Shown: positions 16,581 to 26,688, counted from the stretch's first letter. The stretch: 64,000 nt of DNA from CAZPXZ01 sp965219495 (GCA_965219495.1 OZ244777.1:496001-560000); one strand, 5' to 3'. Translations and numbers: made by a program. The notes: generated by a model not told the origin, from the sequence alone.

Positions 16581-17504
16581 TCAGTATCGGATTTTCGGGT
16601 CGATCCACGCGTAAAGCACATCGACGACGAGGTTGAACAGGATGGTGAGTCCGCCCGCGAGAATCGTGATTCCCATCATCACGGAATAGTCGCGATTCAG
16701 TGCCGCGTTGACGAAGAATTGGCCGATTCCACCGGTTGAGAAATAGACATCGATCACCACGGACCCGGTGATCATTCCGACAAAGGTGGGTCCTAGAAAC
16801 GAAATCACGGGCAGCATCGCGGGTTTCATCGCATGACGCAGCACGACGCGTCGAAGCGGCAGGCCTTTGGCTCGCGCAGTGCGAATAAAATCGGCATTGA
16901 GGACCTCCAGCATCGAGGCTCTGCTGATCCGCGCGATGGAGGCCATGAAACTGGTGGAAAGCGCCAGCACAGGAAGGATGACGTAAGGCCACGCACCGCC
17001 CTGCCAGCCACCCCCGGGCAGCCAGCCTAGCCAAAGTGTAAAGGCGAGGACCAGAATTGGCGCCATTACAAAGTTGGGCAGGACCTGCGCCCCAACAGAC
17101 ACGCCGACAGCCAGATAGTCGAGCCAGGTGTTCTGTTTGACTGCCGCGGTCACTCCCAGCGTGACTCCGACCACGACCGCGACGACAAAGGACCACGCGC
17201 CGTAGGTCAATGTGACCGGAAATCCCTGGGCGATGATATCGTTCACTGTCTGATTGGGATACGCGAAGGAGGGGCCGAAATCGAAGGCGGTCACGACGTT
17301 CCAGAGGTAGTTCATGACTTGGACCGCCAGGGGATCGTTCAAACCGTACTTGGCCTCGATATTTGCCAAGACCTCTGCCGGTAGCCTGCGATCGCGATCG
17401 AACGGTCCGCCAGGCGCGGCATACATCAGCACGAATGAGAATACGATCAAGATCAGGATCGTCGGCACCGCGATCAGGGTGCGCCTGAAAACATAGTAGA
17501 TCAT
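16581..17504 (-). CDS. oppB: Peptide/solute ABC transporter permease OppB-like
   Basis: A 307-residue inner-membrane permease beginning MIYYVFRRTLIAVPTILIL, the usual OppB/DppB start with one helix followed by a periplasmic segment (YAAPGGPFDRDRRL). The EAA loop reads IRTARAKGLPLRRVVLRHAM. The ATG at 17504 was chosen over one nine codons upstream because it matches family N-termini. A perfect hairpin separates it from the upstream oppA gene. Confidence 0.92.
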   Translation of the reverse strand: MIYYVFRRTLIAVPTILILIVFSFVLMYAAPGGPFDRDRRLPAEVLANIEAKYGLNDPLAVQVMNYLWNVVTAFDFGPSFAYPNQTVNDIIAQGFPVTLTYGAWSFVVAVVVGVTLGVTAAVKQNTWLDYLAVGVSVGAQVLPNFVMAPILVLAFTLWLGWLPGGGWQGGAWPYVILPVLALSTSFMASIARISRASMLEVLNADFIRTARAKGLPLRRVVLRHAMKPAMLPVISFLGPTFVGMITGSVVIDVYFSTGGIGQFFVNAALNRDYSVMMGITILAGGLTILFNLVVDVLYAWIDPKIRY

Positions 17505-17516
17505 GCGAGCATTGCG

Positions 17517-17543
17517 TGGGCCGAGCGGCAAGCGCTCGGCCCA
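17517..17543 (-). promoter_or_regulatory. Intercistronic hairpin between oppA and oppB
   Basis: TGGGCCGAGCG pairs perfectly with CGCTCGGCCCA around a five-base loop, between the oppA stop and the oppB start. No T-run follows on the transcribed strand. It occupies the same kind of place as the hairpin at 688-725 and probably stabilises the oppA message relative to the permease part. Confidence 0.6.
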
Positions 17544-17548
17544 TCACG

Positions 17549-19177
17549 TCACTTGGCGATACGATAGAGGTTCTTCGAGTACCAGTTGCCTTGTACATTG
17601 TTGTACGGCCAACCCTTGATATCGTCCTTAAGCAGGAAATTGCTGGCGTAGTGGTAGACCGGAATGATGGCCATGTCTTCGGCGAGAATCTTTTCGACGG
17701 CCGTATAATTCGGGTTCGGATCCGACATTAATTTTGCCTCGGCCAAGAGATCGTCCACCTCGGAATTTGTGTACTTTCCATCGTTGTTTCCGTGGCGTGA
17801 ACCCAAGAGGTCGAGGAATGTGGACGCTTCATTGTAGTCGCCGCACCAGCCCGAACGCGCCAAGTCGAATTCTTGTGAACTGACGATGCCCAGATAGGTT
17901 TTCCATTCGTAGTTCGCGAGTGTGATCGCAACGCCGAGCTTCTGTTTCCACATCTGGCTGACAACCGTAGCGATACGCTTGTGTCCCTCGGAGGTGTTGT
18001 AAATCAGCGTTAGTTCAAGCGGACTGTCTTCCGCGTAGCCTGCTTCGGCCATCAGCGACTGAGCCCGGGCATCGCGTTCCTCCTGGCTCAACCAGCCGTA
18101 GTCGATATCAGGCGCCTCGAATCCGGCAGTCGCAACGTGCGTGAAATGGTAGGCCGGGTATTGTCCCCCCTTCAACACGGCGTTGACCATCACGTCACGA
18201 TCGAGCGCCAAGGACAGGGCGGTGCGCACCCGCACATCCTTGAGTGCGGGGTTCGCACTGGCAGTGTGGTTGATCCAGTAGTAATACGTGCATAGCAGCG
18301 GAACCGAAGTCGCTTCGGTGGGATATTTATCCTTCAAACTCGGAAACTGTCCCGTCGGCACGCCTGTGCGATCAAGTTCGCCGGCCAGATATCGGGTCAG
18401 CGCGATATTCTCATCGCTGATGACGAGGCCGGTTACACTTTCGAAAAAGACATTATCGGAATCCCAATATGCTGGGGACTTCTTTCGCGTGTGGTATTCC
18501 CCCGGCACATGTTCCGTCAGCACATAAGCGCCATTCGACACGATGTTTTCCGGTTTGGTCCAGTCTGCGCCATAGGTCTCTACGGTTTTCTGGTGCGTCG
18601 GGAATAGCGTTGCGTACGTTGTCATCGCCGGAAAATAGGGGAGAGACTGCGAGAGGTTTACCTCAAGCGTGAAGTCATCGACTGCCCTTACACCCAGTGT
18701 CTCTGGCGCCATTCCACCAGCGATGATTTCGGCCGCATTTTCGATTGAAGAAAGCTCCACGTACCAGGCGTAAGGCGAGGCGGTTTCGGGACTTGCCGCG
18801 CGCCGCCAGGAATACACGAAGTCATGCGCGGTCACAGGGTCTCCGTTGGACCATTTGGCATTTTGCCGCAGAGTGAAAGTGTAGGTCTTGTTCCCGTTTG
18901 ACGCGGCAAGACCTGTTGCTACCCCCGGCACCAATTCGCCGTTCTCGTCCTGTGACATCAGGCCTTCGAACAGGTCGCGAATTACACTGAACCCGGCGGT
19001 TTCCTCATTGAGTTGAGGGTCTAGAGTGGGAAACTCATCCAGCAACCAATAGGTGAATGTCTGGTTTTCGGAGAGTTGCTCGCCGGTAACCGGATGAAAT
19101 TCGGCGGCAAGAACCGGTGTGGTCCATGCCAGCACGATTGCCGTAAACATAAGGGCCGTGACGGATTTCAGCTTCAT
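17549..19177 (-). CDS. oppA: Oligopeptide-type ABC transporter periplasmic binding protein OppA-like
   Basis: A 542-residue family 5 solute-binding protein. A Sec signal peptide (MKLKSVTALMFTAIVLAWTT, cleavage likely after VLAA) precedes the mature start EFHPVTGEQLSENQTF. Family features include FPTLDPQLNEETAGFSVIRD, WSNGDPVTAHDFVYSWRRA (family 5 signature) and DVRVRTALSLALDRDV. The ATG at 19177 has a strong GGAGG seven bases upstream. It is the first gene of the operon oppA-oppB-oppC-oppD-oppF. The likely ligand is an oligopeptide, but the family also binds sugars and opines. Confidence 0.93.
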   Translation of the reverse strand: MKLKSVTALMFTAIVLAWTTPVLAAEFHPVTGEQLSENQTFTYWLLDEFPTLDPQLNEETAGFSVIRDLFEGLMSQDENGELVPGVATGLAASNGNKTYTFTLRQNAKWSNGDPVTAHDFVYSWRRAASPETASPYAWYVELSSIENAAEIIAGGMAPETLGVRAVDDFTLEVNLSQSLPYFPAMTTYATLFPTHQKTVETYGADWTKPENIVSNGAYVLTEHVPGEYHTRKKSPAYWDSDNVFFESVTGLVISDENIALTRYLAGELDRTGVPTGQFPSLKDKYPTEATSVPLLCTYYYWINHTASANPALKDVRVRTALSLALDRDVMVNAVLKGGQYPAYHFTHVATAGFEAPDIDYGWLSQEERDARAQSLMAEAGYAEDSPLELTLIYNTSEGHKRIATVVSQMWKQKLGVAITLANYEWKTYLGIVSSQEFDLARSGWCGDYNEASTFLDLLGSRHGNNDGKYTNSEVDDLLAEAKLMSDPNPNYTAVEKILAEDMAIIPVYHYASNFLLKDDIKGWPYNNVQGNWYSKNLYRIAK

Positions 19178-19981
19178 GGGGATCCTCCTTTGTTGCTGCA
19201 TGTCGGATCTCGGATTCAGAATACCGTTTGCCACTCGTTCCGCTCGCCTGCCGATAACGCAAAGACGGAATCCGGATGTCCCGGCCCGCGCCATGCGGCG
19301 TCGAGTAGAAATTGCGGCAAGACTTGCAACCCGAACTTCAGCCAAATTGCTGCGCGCGCCGACATAACTTCCGACTGTACGTGTGGACGAACGAGAGTTT
19401 GAGAAAGATGCAATTCGCTCCCGTCGGGATAACCTCCCGGAGCGCTGCCTTGGTTCGCAGACGAAGTGCCGGAGAATCGCTTGGCGTCAGGACTGTCGCC
19501 GCGAATGTCCCGGACCATGTTCAAGGACGAATACTTGGGACCGATTTCCATCTTTGACCCTTTTCCATCCGGTCGCAGGATGCCTTTTTCCAGAGCAATT
19601 GTCCATGTGTTCCCGTTTGGCACCGGCGGCGGCCGGATTCGAATTGCGCGTTCTCCTGACCTCGCGAGCACCACGACTCCATCGGTAGTTCGAGCGACCA
19701 ATATCGACGGTTCGCTGGCTTTCTATGCTGTAGATGCGCGAATCAAACAGGATTCCGCGGTTCCTTGCCTGGCTTGGCGATAGGCGTTTCATGCAGTATC
19801 TAGAAGCGGTCGAAATCCGTCCTTCTCGACGGAGCGCGCCAGGAAGATTTGCCGCATTGGCCGTTCCGGCAATCGAATCGCCGAGAGCAGAAGAATTTGC
19901 TGAAAGCCTTTGTGGTTGCAGGCGGGAAACGCCTCGGGAAACGCGCACGGAGCGATGAGAGTATTTCAGGAAGGCAAGCTC
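19178..19981. other. About 0.8 kb upstream of oppA without a convincing gene
   Basis: A minus-strand frame of 161 codons (19216-19701) ends 39 bases before oppA, and partly overlapping plus-strand frames also exist. None shows a recognisable family or a ribosome-binding site I trust. The stretch must include the oppA promoter and, on the other strand, the promoter of the iron alcohol dehydrogenase. Confidence 0.45.
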
Positions 19982-21154
19982 ATGAATTTGAAACCCCCAA
20001 TCTCGGCAAACTGGTCTTTTCCCACTTCGGTTAGATTTGGGGCCGGTCGAGTTTCGGAGCTTCCCCGCATTTGCCAGAATCTGGGCTTCACCCGCCCCCT
20101 CCTGATTACGGACCCGGGGCTCGCAAAGCTTCCGCTAGTGAAGAACGTGGTGGAATCCCTCCAAGAGGAGGGAATTCAAACAGGGCTTTTCCACGAAATT
20201 CAGCCGAACCCGGTAGAGCAGAACGTCGCGGACGGAATTTCGATGTTCCAGTCCGGAAAACATGACAGCATTGTCGCGATCGGCGGGGGAAGCGCACTGG
20301 ATGCCGGAAAGGCCATCGCTCTGATGGTCGGCCAAACGCTCCCTATACGGGAATTCGATGACGTTGGCGATAACTGGAGGAAGGCGAATTCCTTCGCAAT
20401 CCAGCCCGTCATCGCGATACCGACAACTTCCGGAACTGGCTCCGAGGTAGGGCGCGCAGCAGTGATCACGGATGAGGGGGAGAGCCGCAAGATAATTGCC
20501 TTCCATCCGGATCTGATGCCCAAGCTGGCGATTCTGGACCCGGAATTGGCGGTCGGTCTTCCTCCCCACTTGACTGCAGCGACCGGCTTCGATGCGCTTG
20601 CCCACTGTTTCGAGGCGTACTGTGCGGTGGGATATCATCCCGTCGCGGACGGCGTTGCACTTGAAGGATTGCGGATCATCCGCCGGTGGCTGCCTTGCGC
20701 GGTGGAGGACGGGAGCGACCTCGAGGCGAGAAGCCAAATGATGGCCGCCGCCGCGATGGGAGCCATCGCCTTCCAAAAGGGGTTGGGCGCCATTCACTCC
20801 CTTTCGCACCCGGTAGGGGTCACATACGGCACTCATCATGGGTTAACGAATGGGGTCTTCTTTCCTTACGTCATGGCGTTCAATCGTTCGGCGATCGACG
20901 AGCGCGCGGCCATTGTGGCGCGGCACATTGGGATCTCTTCTCCGTCTTTTGAAGCTCTTCTCGACTGGATCGTCGAATTGCGCGAAGAACTCGGTGTTCC
21001 GCACACAATTTCGGAGCTTGGCGTGGCCCCCGGGGCGTTGGATGACCTGGCCGAACGTGCGTCGGTGGATCCGACGGTTTCCGGCAATCCCCGTCCCCTG
21101 GATGTTCGCGACTTTCGATCCATCCTTGAATCCGCCTGCGAGGGGGCGATCTAG
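19982..21154 (+). CDS. Iron-containing alcohol dehydrogenase
   Basis: A 390-residue group III (iron-type) alcohol dehydrogenase, oxidising an alcohol or reducing an aldehyde with NAD(P). The N-terminal nucleotide-binding half has IVAIGGGSALDAGKAIA and PTTSGTGSEVGRAAVI. The metal-binding half has LTAATGFDALAHCFEAY and IHSLSHPVGVTYGTHHGLTNG, carrying the usual Asp/His ligands. The ATG at 19982 follows GGAAGG. It stands alone, convergent with the serine protease gene 16 bases downstream. Substrate cannot be read from sequence; relatives include 1,3-propanediol and lactaldehyde dehydrogenases. Confidence 0.9.
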   Translation: MNLKPPISANWSFPTSVRFGAGRVSELPRICQNLGFTRPLLITDPGLAKLPLVKNVVESLQEEGIQTGLFHEIQPNPVEQNVADGISMFQSGKHDSIVAIGGGSALDAGKAIALMVGQTLPIREFDDVGDNWRKANSFAIQPVIAIPTTSGTGSEVGRAAVITDEGESRKIIAFHPDLMPKLAILDPELAVGLPPHLTAATGFDALAHCFEAYCAVGYHPVADGVALEGLRIIRRWLPCAVEDGSDLEARSQMMAAAAMGAIAFQKGLGAIHSLSHPVGVTYGTHHGLTNGVFFPYVMAFNRSAIDERAAIVARHIGISSPSFEALLDWIVELREELGVPHTISELGVAPGALDDLAERASVDPTVSGNPRPLDVRDFRSILESACEGAI

Positions 21155-21170
21155 ATTTCGCTGCTCAGGC

Positions 21171-22094
21171 TCAATTCACACCCGGCTTCGCCGGCGCCGC
21201 CTTGTAGGCTACCCCGAATTCATCAAGAAGGCGCAAGATGGACGAAATGTGAATCGCCCTTCCGACGTTCAGGAACTGCTGGGGACTTTCGCCGGTTCCT
21301 TCTCCGATCGGAAGAACTTGCCGAAGGCCGAGGGCGTAGTGCGCCGTGTGAGACTGGATTCCCCAAATGCGGCCATTCGCGTCAAACAGAGGGCCGCCAC
21401 TATGCCCGGGAAGGGAGGGAGACGAAGTCTCAATGAACCTGGGTGGTGCGCCGCCGGCAGATCGCGGCGCCATTTCCAGCGTCCGCGCATAGATTCCCTC
21501 AATCGGGAAAAAGGGAAGTGGTACGGAACCCGGTGGAAGATTGAAGGTGCCCGATTGCTCGTCGTACTCAGGGACAATTCGGTGAAAGGGAAAACCCAAT
21601 TTGCAGAGGCTCGTGCCGGGGCCTTCCGCATCGGAAGGATGCTGCAGCTCGGGCCAAGCCGGCATCATGTCGGCGGAGAAGGGATCCAGGCGCCCGATCG
21701 CCGCATCCGTTTCTTCGTTGAATCTGGCGTCGAGCAACCGCATGCCGTCGGTTCCCCACCATGCGGAGTAGTCTCTTACGCTGTCCGGCGCTGCTGGTTC
21801 CACTCGATCTTTCCATCCGCTAGGCCCTTTGCCGTTCGCGGAGCCGTTGGTGGGCTCCCCGCCGGAAACATTCCCCTGAAGGTAGTGGGCCTTCGAACGG
21901 TTCAATCTGCCGATGAATTCCAGAATGTGCGAGGTGGTCGCAACCCAGCCTTCGTCATTGATCTGCAGGCACGCGCCAATACGGCTGGCGCAGGTGCCGT
22001 CCGCGGTAATCCACGACACCACGACGGGACGCGTCAAAGCGCCAACATGTGCGCACGCCAAACGAAACACTTGAAGCCTCCCAATGCACAGCAA
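21171..22094 (-). CDS. Trypsin-like serine protease domain protein
   Basis: A protein of about 307 residues with a trypsin/S1-like fold. The nucleophile motif is SPSLPGHSGGPLFDANG, followed by IWGIQSHTAHY. A catalytic histidine candidate lies in VATTSHILEFI and an aspartate in DAAIGRLDPF, in the correct order H-D-S. No clear signal peptide is seen in the chosen start, so cytoplasmic use or a downstream start is possible; the start at 22094 is uncertain. It is divergent from the thioesterase gene. The target is unknown. Confidence 0.72.
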   Translation of the reverse strand: MLCIGRLQVFRLACAHVGALTRPVVVSWITADGTCASRIGACLQINDEGWVATTSHILEFIGRLNRSKAHYLQGNVSGGEPTNGSANGKGPSGWKDRVEPAAPDSVRDYSAWWGTDGMRLLDARFNEETDAAIGRLDPFSADMMPAWPELQHPSDAEGPGTSLCKLGFPFHRIVPEYDEQSGTFNLPPGSVPLPFFPIEGIYARTLEMAPRSAGGAPPRFIETSSPSLPGHSGGPLFDANGRIWGIQSHTAHYALGLRQVLPIGEGTGESPQQFLNVGRAIHISSILRLLDEFGVAYKAAPAKPGVN

Positions 22095-22172
22095 ACTCGC
22101 CCCACAGCCCGCGCGAACCGGCGCTTCGGATGGTATTGTCTCCCCGCGAGATCAGGCGCAGGGAGTTCGCCC

Positions 22173-22691
22173 ATGGCCAACCCGGGGACTTTCCCATCCG
22201 AGCCGATCATAACTCCAGTGCGCTCGGTAGAGCAGGGGTGGATCGACTATAATGGACACATGAACGTGGCTTATTACAGTCTCGCCTTTGACCAGTCGCT
22301 GGACCATGTGCTCGAATTTACGCTGGATGTCGGCCCTTCCTTTGTCGCGGAACACGGACATGGCCCGTACGTGGTGCAAAACCACATTCACTATCTGTCG
22401 GAACTGTTGGAAGGAGACCGGTTCTTTGTCCGGTTTCTTCTTGTCGACGCCGACAACAAGCGTGTCCATTGTTTTCTGGAGATGGTCCGGGAGTCGAGCA
22501 GCGAAGTGGTGGCGACCTCGGAGCAGCTTCTGGTCAACGTCGATCTTGAAACAAGGCGATCCGCTTCCTACCCGCGGGACCGCCAGGATCGTATCCGCGC
22601 GCTCCTGGAGGCGCATTCCGTGTTGCCCCATCCCGAAAGGCTTGGCGCGCGTTTGGGAATCCGACGAAGGCCGCGTTCCCAAACTGACTGA
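22173..22691 (+). CDS. Hot-dog fold acyl-CoA thioesterase
   Basis: A 172-residue protein with the 4HBT-type start GWIDYNGHMNVAYYSLAFDQ, whose Asp/Asn and His form the active-site region, and the hot-dog helix followed by YLSELLEGDRFFVRFLL. Similar proteins hydrolyse short- or medium-chain acyl-CoA, and one group is fused to or encoded near carnitine dehydrogenase. The ATG at 22173 was chosen because the family homology begins there; a much longer open frame upstream is chance. It is followed after 47 bases by the ClC gene on the same strand. Confidence 0.82.
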   Translation: MANPGTFPSEPIITPVRSVEQGWIDYNGHMNVAYYSLAFDQSLDHVLEFTLDVGPSFVAEHGHGPYVVQNHIHYLSELLEGDRFFVRFLLVDADNKRVHCFLEMVRESSSEVVATSEQLLVNVDLETRRSASYPRDRQDRIRALLEAHSVLPHPERLGARLGIRRRPRSQTD

Positions 22692-22738
22692 ATGCTTACC
22701 GGCCCGCGCTCGCTCGCCAACGGCCATGCGCTAGGAGA

Positions 22739-24412
22739 ATGAAGGACAGACCGACTCCCACGAAGCGGACGCGAACGCGGAGGGGAGTCGCGCGCCGCAC
22801 GATGGGCATCTTGCGCGTGGCGCCGCGCAAGTCTCGGGGACTCGCGAGTTTCTATATCTGGCTGGCGGCAATCCTGTTGGGAGCCTTGTCAGGACTTGCG
22901 GCGGTTGCGTTCCTGAGAGCGGTCCATTCGATTCAATACGCGGCCTACGGAGTGGGCGACTACACCGTGCACCAGTTCGCGGCCAAGCCGTTGTGGCATC
23001 TCGTGGCGGTTCCGGTGTGCGCGGGCCTGGCGGTAGGCCTCTTGATCCAGTTTGGGACGAAAGAAGGACGCGCTCACGGGATCGCCGACGTGATTCGCGC
23101 CCGCGACCTGACCAGAAGCCGGGTAGGTCTCAAGGCGGGCGTAATTTCCGCTATTGTCGCGGCAATTTCGCTGGGGGGCGGCGCGAGCACCGGACGCGAA
23201 GGGCCGGTCGTTCATTTGGCCGCAACGCTGGCGAGTGCGCTTTCCCGTCTGTTACGGGCCGGCGAAAGCACTTCCCGCACGCTTCTCGGTTGCGCCGTCG
23301 CTGCAGCGGTATCCGCGCTCTTCAACGCGCCGATTGCAGGAACGGTCTTTGCACTTGAGGTCGTACTCGGGAGCTACTCGCTCAGGGTATTTGCACCCAT
23401 CGTCGCCGCTAGCGTGGCCGGAACTGTCGTCAGCCGCACGATTGTCGGAGATTTTCCGGCGTTCCTTCTTCCTCCGCACGAAATGGAATCGCTTTGGCAA
23501 CTTCCGGCGTTCATTCTGCTAGGCTTGCTGGCGGCGGTTACAGTATTCGTGCTGACGCGCGCGATTTTCGCGGCGGAGGCTGCGGGAAACGCGATTCAGA
23601 ACCGTTTCCGCCTACCTCTCTTCATTCGTCCCGCCTTGGCAGGCATTCTGCTCGGAGGGATGGGGTACATGGTGCCGCAGGTTATCGGTGTCGGTTACGC
23701 TACCACGACGAACGCCTTGTATGGAAGCTATTTTCTGGGCGCCGCAATTTTGGTTTTCTTGGTGAAGATCGTGGCGGTCGCGATCTCAATGGGCGGCCGT
23801 TTTGGGGGAGGAATCTTCTCCCCTTCGATCATGCTCGGGGCGTTGCTTGGGGCTGCGTTCGGCAATGTGATCGCAATGGTGCTTTCCGACCCGGGCACTC
23901 CGGTCGGAATCTATGCGCTTGCTGGCATGGGCGCGGTGGCCGCCGCGGTACTCGGCGCGCCGATTTCGACGACATTGATCGTGTTCGAAATTACCGGCGA
24001 CTATCGAACCGCGCTTGCCGTGATGGTAGCGGTTTCCGTTGCGGTGCTCGTGTCACAGCGGTTTCTTCGCCGGAGCTTTTTCTTCGAGCAACTGGAACGC
24101 GCCGGTTCTCCGCTGTCGGGGGGCCGCCATCGGCATCTGTTGCAAACGCGTATGGCGCGGGACATTCTTCGTCCATTTGACGCAAGAGATGCAGCAAGCG
24201 AGTCGGAGTGCGCGCCGCTTCTCGCGAAGGGCATTCTTGTAAACGAGCAGGCTGTGCTTGCCGAGGTTCTGCAGGTCTTGGATGCCAATTCCCTCGAGTT
24301 CGTTCCAGTCGCGGGAGCGGACGGAAAGCTCGTGGGAGCAGTGTTTCACACCGATGCGCTGCGAACGTATACGCGAATTCTTGCGCGAAGCTATTCTGAC
24401 GAACACGACTGA
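22739..24412 (+). CDS. ClC-family chloride channel/antiporter with C-terminal CBS-like region
   Basis: A 557-residue membrane protein with many helices. The ClC motifs are GGGASTGREGPVVH (GREGP) and GGRFGGGIFSPSIMLGALLG (GGxFxP). In the first pore motif, where most family members have GSGIP, it reads EGRAHGIADV, so the chloride-coordinating serine appears to be missing; the protein may differ in ion selectivity, as in fluoride or other anion subtypes. The C-terminal 100 residues resemble a degenerate CBS regulatory domain (LEFVPVAGADGKLVGAVFH). An alternative start at 22802 (MGILRVAPRK) would remove a basic tail. Confidence 0.88.
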   Translation: MKDRPTPTKRTRTRRGVARRTMGILRVAPRKSRGLASFYIWLAAILLGALSGLAAVAFLRAVHSIQYAAYGVGDYTVHQFAAKPLWHLVAVPVCAGLAVGLLIQFGTKEGRAHGIADVIRARDLTRSRVGLKAGVISAIVAAISLGGGASTGREGPVVHLAATLASALSRLLRAGESTSRTLLGCAVAAAVSALFNAPIAGTVFALEVVLGSYSLRVFAPIVAASVAGTVVSRTIVGDFPAFLLPPHEMESLWQLPAFILLGLLAAVTVFVLTRAIFAAEAAGNAIQNRFRLPLFIRPALAGILLGGMGYMVPQVIGVGYATTTNALYGSYFLGAAILVFLVKIVAVAISMGGRFGGGIFSPSIMLGALLGAAFGNVIAMVLSDPGTPVGIYALAGMGAVAAAVLGAPISTTLIVFEITGDYRTALAVMVAVSVAVLVSQRFLRRSFFFEQLERAGSPLSGGRHRHLLQTRMARDILRPFDARDAASESECAPLLAKGILVNEQAVLAEVLQVLDANSLEFVPVAGADGKLVGAVFHTDALRTYTRILARSYSDEHD

Positions 24413-24635
24413 CCGGGAAACTGGAATATGTCGCGGTTCCCCGGCGCCCTCGGTGCGGGGGCGACAGTCCGGCGAGCGACCCAATGAGGGGAAAGCTGTT
24501 CTTTTCTTCCACTTCGGGTAGACTGCCGCACCATTGCCGGAACCGGCGCGCTGCTGCGGTCCACCGGAACGCAGTTTGGCGAATTCTCCCACAGAAGTAA
24601 GGACTCGTCTACAGGGCCAGAATTTGTGAGGTGAA

Positions 24636-26687
24636 ATGTACACTGCGGGAGTCGATGTCGGAGGGACATTCACAGATTTTGTCGTCGTCGAGGACGAGAC
24701 CGGTTTCATCCATACCACCAAGGTTCCGTCGACACCAGCGGCCCCGGATAAAGGGGTGATTCACGGAATTGAGAAACTAGCCCGAGAATTCGGGATTGAA
24801 CCGACCGAAATCGGCTTTCTTCTCCACGGCACCACCGTCGCCACCAACGCCTTGATTGAAAGAAAGGGAGTGGAGACGGCGCTGATCACCACGCAAGGAT
24901 TTCGGGACGTCTTGCATATCGGCCGGCAGACCCGCCCGAAATTGTATGACTTTTTCGAGCGCCGCGCCGACCCGCTGATCCCGCGACAGCACCGGCTTGA
25001 GGTATCGGAGCGCATCCGCTTCGACGGAACGGTCGCGCATCCGCTCAAGGATGCCTCGGTGCACGAGGCCGTAAAACGCATCGACGAACTCGGCATTCAC
25101 GTTGTCGCCGTCTGCCTCCTCCATTCCTATGCGAATCCGGACCACGAACGCAGGGTCAGGGAGATCTTTCTTGCCGAGGCGCCGGGCGTTCACGTTGCGA
25201 TTTCAAGCGATGTGCTGCCCGAATTCAAAGAATTCGAACGGATGAGCACGACCGTCATCAACGCCTATGTCATGCCGATTGTGGAGCAATACCTGAAACG
25301 CATCGTCCGGGAACTGTCCAAGCGGAAGATCCGCGCAGAGCTGAACATCATGCAGTCGAACGGAGGCGTCATGACTGCGGCGACGGCGGGGCACAAGAGC
25401 GTGCATACGGTGCTGTCGGGACCCGCCGCGGGTGTTCTGGGCGCGATCGAGCAGGCACGGCTGATCGGCGCGGAAAATATCATCACCATTGATATGGGGG
25501 GAACCAGCTTCGACGTTTCCCTGGCGAGCGGGGGAACGCCGTCGCTGACCAGTGAAGGCGAGATCAATGGGCACCCGGTCAAGGTTCCGATGATCGATAT
25601 CAAGACGCTGGGCGCGGGTGGGGGATCCATTGCCAGTATCGACGCGGGAGGAGCATTGCAGGTCGGCCCCGAGAGCGCCGGCGCGGAACCCGGGCCTGTT
25701 TGTTATGGCCGTGGCGGGACCGATCCTACTGTATCCGACGCCAATCTCGTTCTTGGATACCTGAACCCCGAAATCATTGCGGGCGGAGAAATCCGGCTCG
25801 ATTCGTCAAAGGCCCGGCGGGTCATTGCCGAGAAGATCGCCTCACCGCTGGGCCTTTCCGTGGAGGCGGCGGCCGAGGGCATTATTCGCGTCGTCAACGA
25901 GACGATGAACCGGGGAATCCGGCTGGTTTCCGTGGAGCGCGGATATGATCCTCGGGATTTTTCCTTGGTCAGTTTCGGCGGGGCAGGCCCTGTGCACGCG
26001 GTCCGCCTGGCGCAGGAACTTGGCATCCCCCGGGTGGTCGTTCCAGAGAGCCCCGGCGTGAATTGCGCGATGGGGCTTCTGATGGCCGACTTCCGTCATG
26101 ATTATGCGCGCACCTATCTTCGGCCCGTTCGAGATCTGGCTCCGGCGGACATCCGGTCCGCCTATCTCGAAATGGAAGAACGCGCATTCCGGCTGATGTT
26201 GGCCGAGGGCGTCGGCGAAAAGAGAGTCGTGCTTCAATATTCGGCGGACATGCGCTATGCCGGCCAAGGCCATGAACTGGAAGTCAACTTGGAACGCAGG
26301 CCGGAAAACAGAGCGAATATTGAATCGATGGCATTGCGCCTTGGTGAATTGCACCGGCACAGCTTCGGATACGCCATGGACGCGGGAGATGCCGAAATCG
26401 TGAACTTGAGGCTGCAAGCGACCGGCAGGCGGCCGAAGCCGCGCCTGGCGAAAGAAGACCCCGGAAACGAAAGCCCCGAACCAGCGTTTGCAGGCATTCG
26501 GCGCGCATACATGGAGGGCGGCTTCCTGGATGCTGCGGTCTATCGCAGGCCCTCGCTGCGCTGCGGAATGAGGATCTCGGCTCCGGCCATCATCGAACAA
26601 GCGGATTCGACGACCGTCCTTTTCCCCGGCTATCGAATTCACGTAGATCCATACCGGAACCTGATCGCGACGCGGGAGATCGACTGA
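24636..26687 (+). CDS. hyuA: Hydantoinase/oxoprolinase subunit A
   Basis: A 683-residue ATP-dependent subunit that opens a cyclic amide such as 5-oxoproline, hydantoin or N-methylhydantoin. The actin-like ATPase features are GVDVGGTFTDFVVVED at residue 4, GTTVATNALIERKG, SNGGVMTAATAG, GPAAGVLGAIEQA, TIDMGGTSFDVS and GAGGGSIASIDAGG. The length fits the family. It begins with GTGAGG upstream and overlaps nothing. HyuB starts one base after its stop, and the two subunits form one enzyme. Confidence 0.93.
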   Translation: MYTAGVDVGGTFTDFVVVEDETGFIHTTKVPSTPAAPDKGVIHGIEKLAREFGIEPTEIGFLLHGTTVATNALIERKGVETALITTQGFRDVLHIGRQTRPKLYDFFERRADPLIPRQHRLEVSERIRFDGTVAHPLKDASVHEAVKRIDELGIHVVAVCLLHSYANPDHERRVREIFLAEAPGVHVAISSDVLPEFKEFERMSTTVINAYVMPIVEQYLKRIVRELSKRKIRAELNIMQSNGGVMTAATAGHKSVHTVLSGPAAGVLGAIEQARLIGAENIITIDMGGTSFDVSLASGGTPSLTSEGEINGHPVKVPMIDIKTLGAGGGSIASIDAGGALQVGPESAGAEPGPVCYGRGGTDPTVSDANLVLGYLNPEIIAGGEIRLDSSKARRVIAEKIASPLGLSVEAAAEGIIRVVNETMNRGIRLVSVERGYDPRDFSLVSFGGAGPVHAVRLAQELGIPRVVVPESPGVNCAMGLLMADFRHDYARTYLRPVRDLAPADIRSAYLEMEERAFRLMLAEGVGEKRVVLQYSADMRYAGQGHELEVNLERRPENRANIESMALRLGELHRHSFGYAMDAGDAEIVNLRLQATGRRPKPRLAKEDPGNESPEPAFAGIRRAYMEGGFLDAAVYRRPSLRCGMRISAPAIIEQADSTTVLFPGYRIHVDPYRNLIATREID

Positions 26688-26688
26688 C

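Noticed and set aside
20850..22691. 613-codon open frame leading into the thioesterase
   Set aside because: Only the last 172 codons, from ATG 22173, resemble a protein family; the rest is antisense to the serine protease or out of frame in the iron dehydrogenase.
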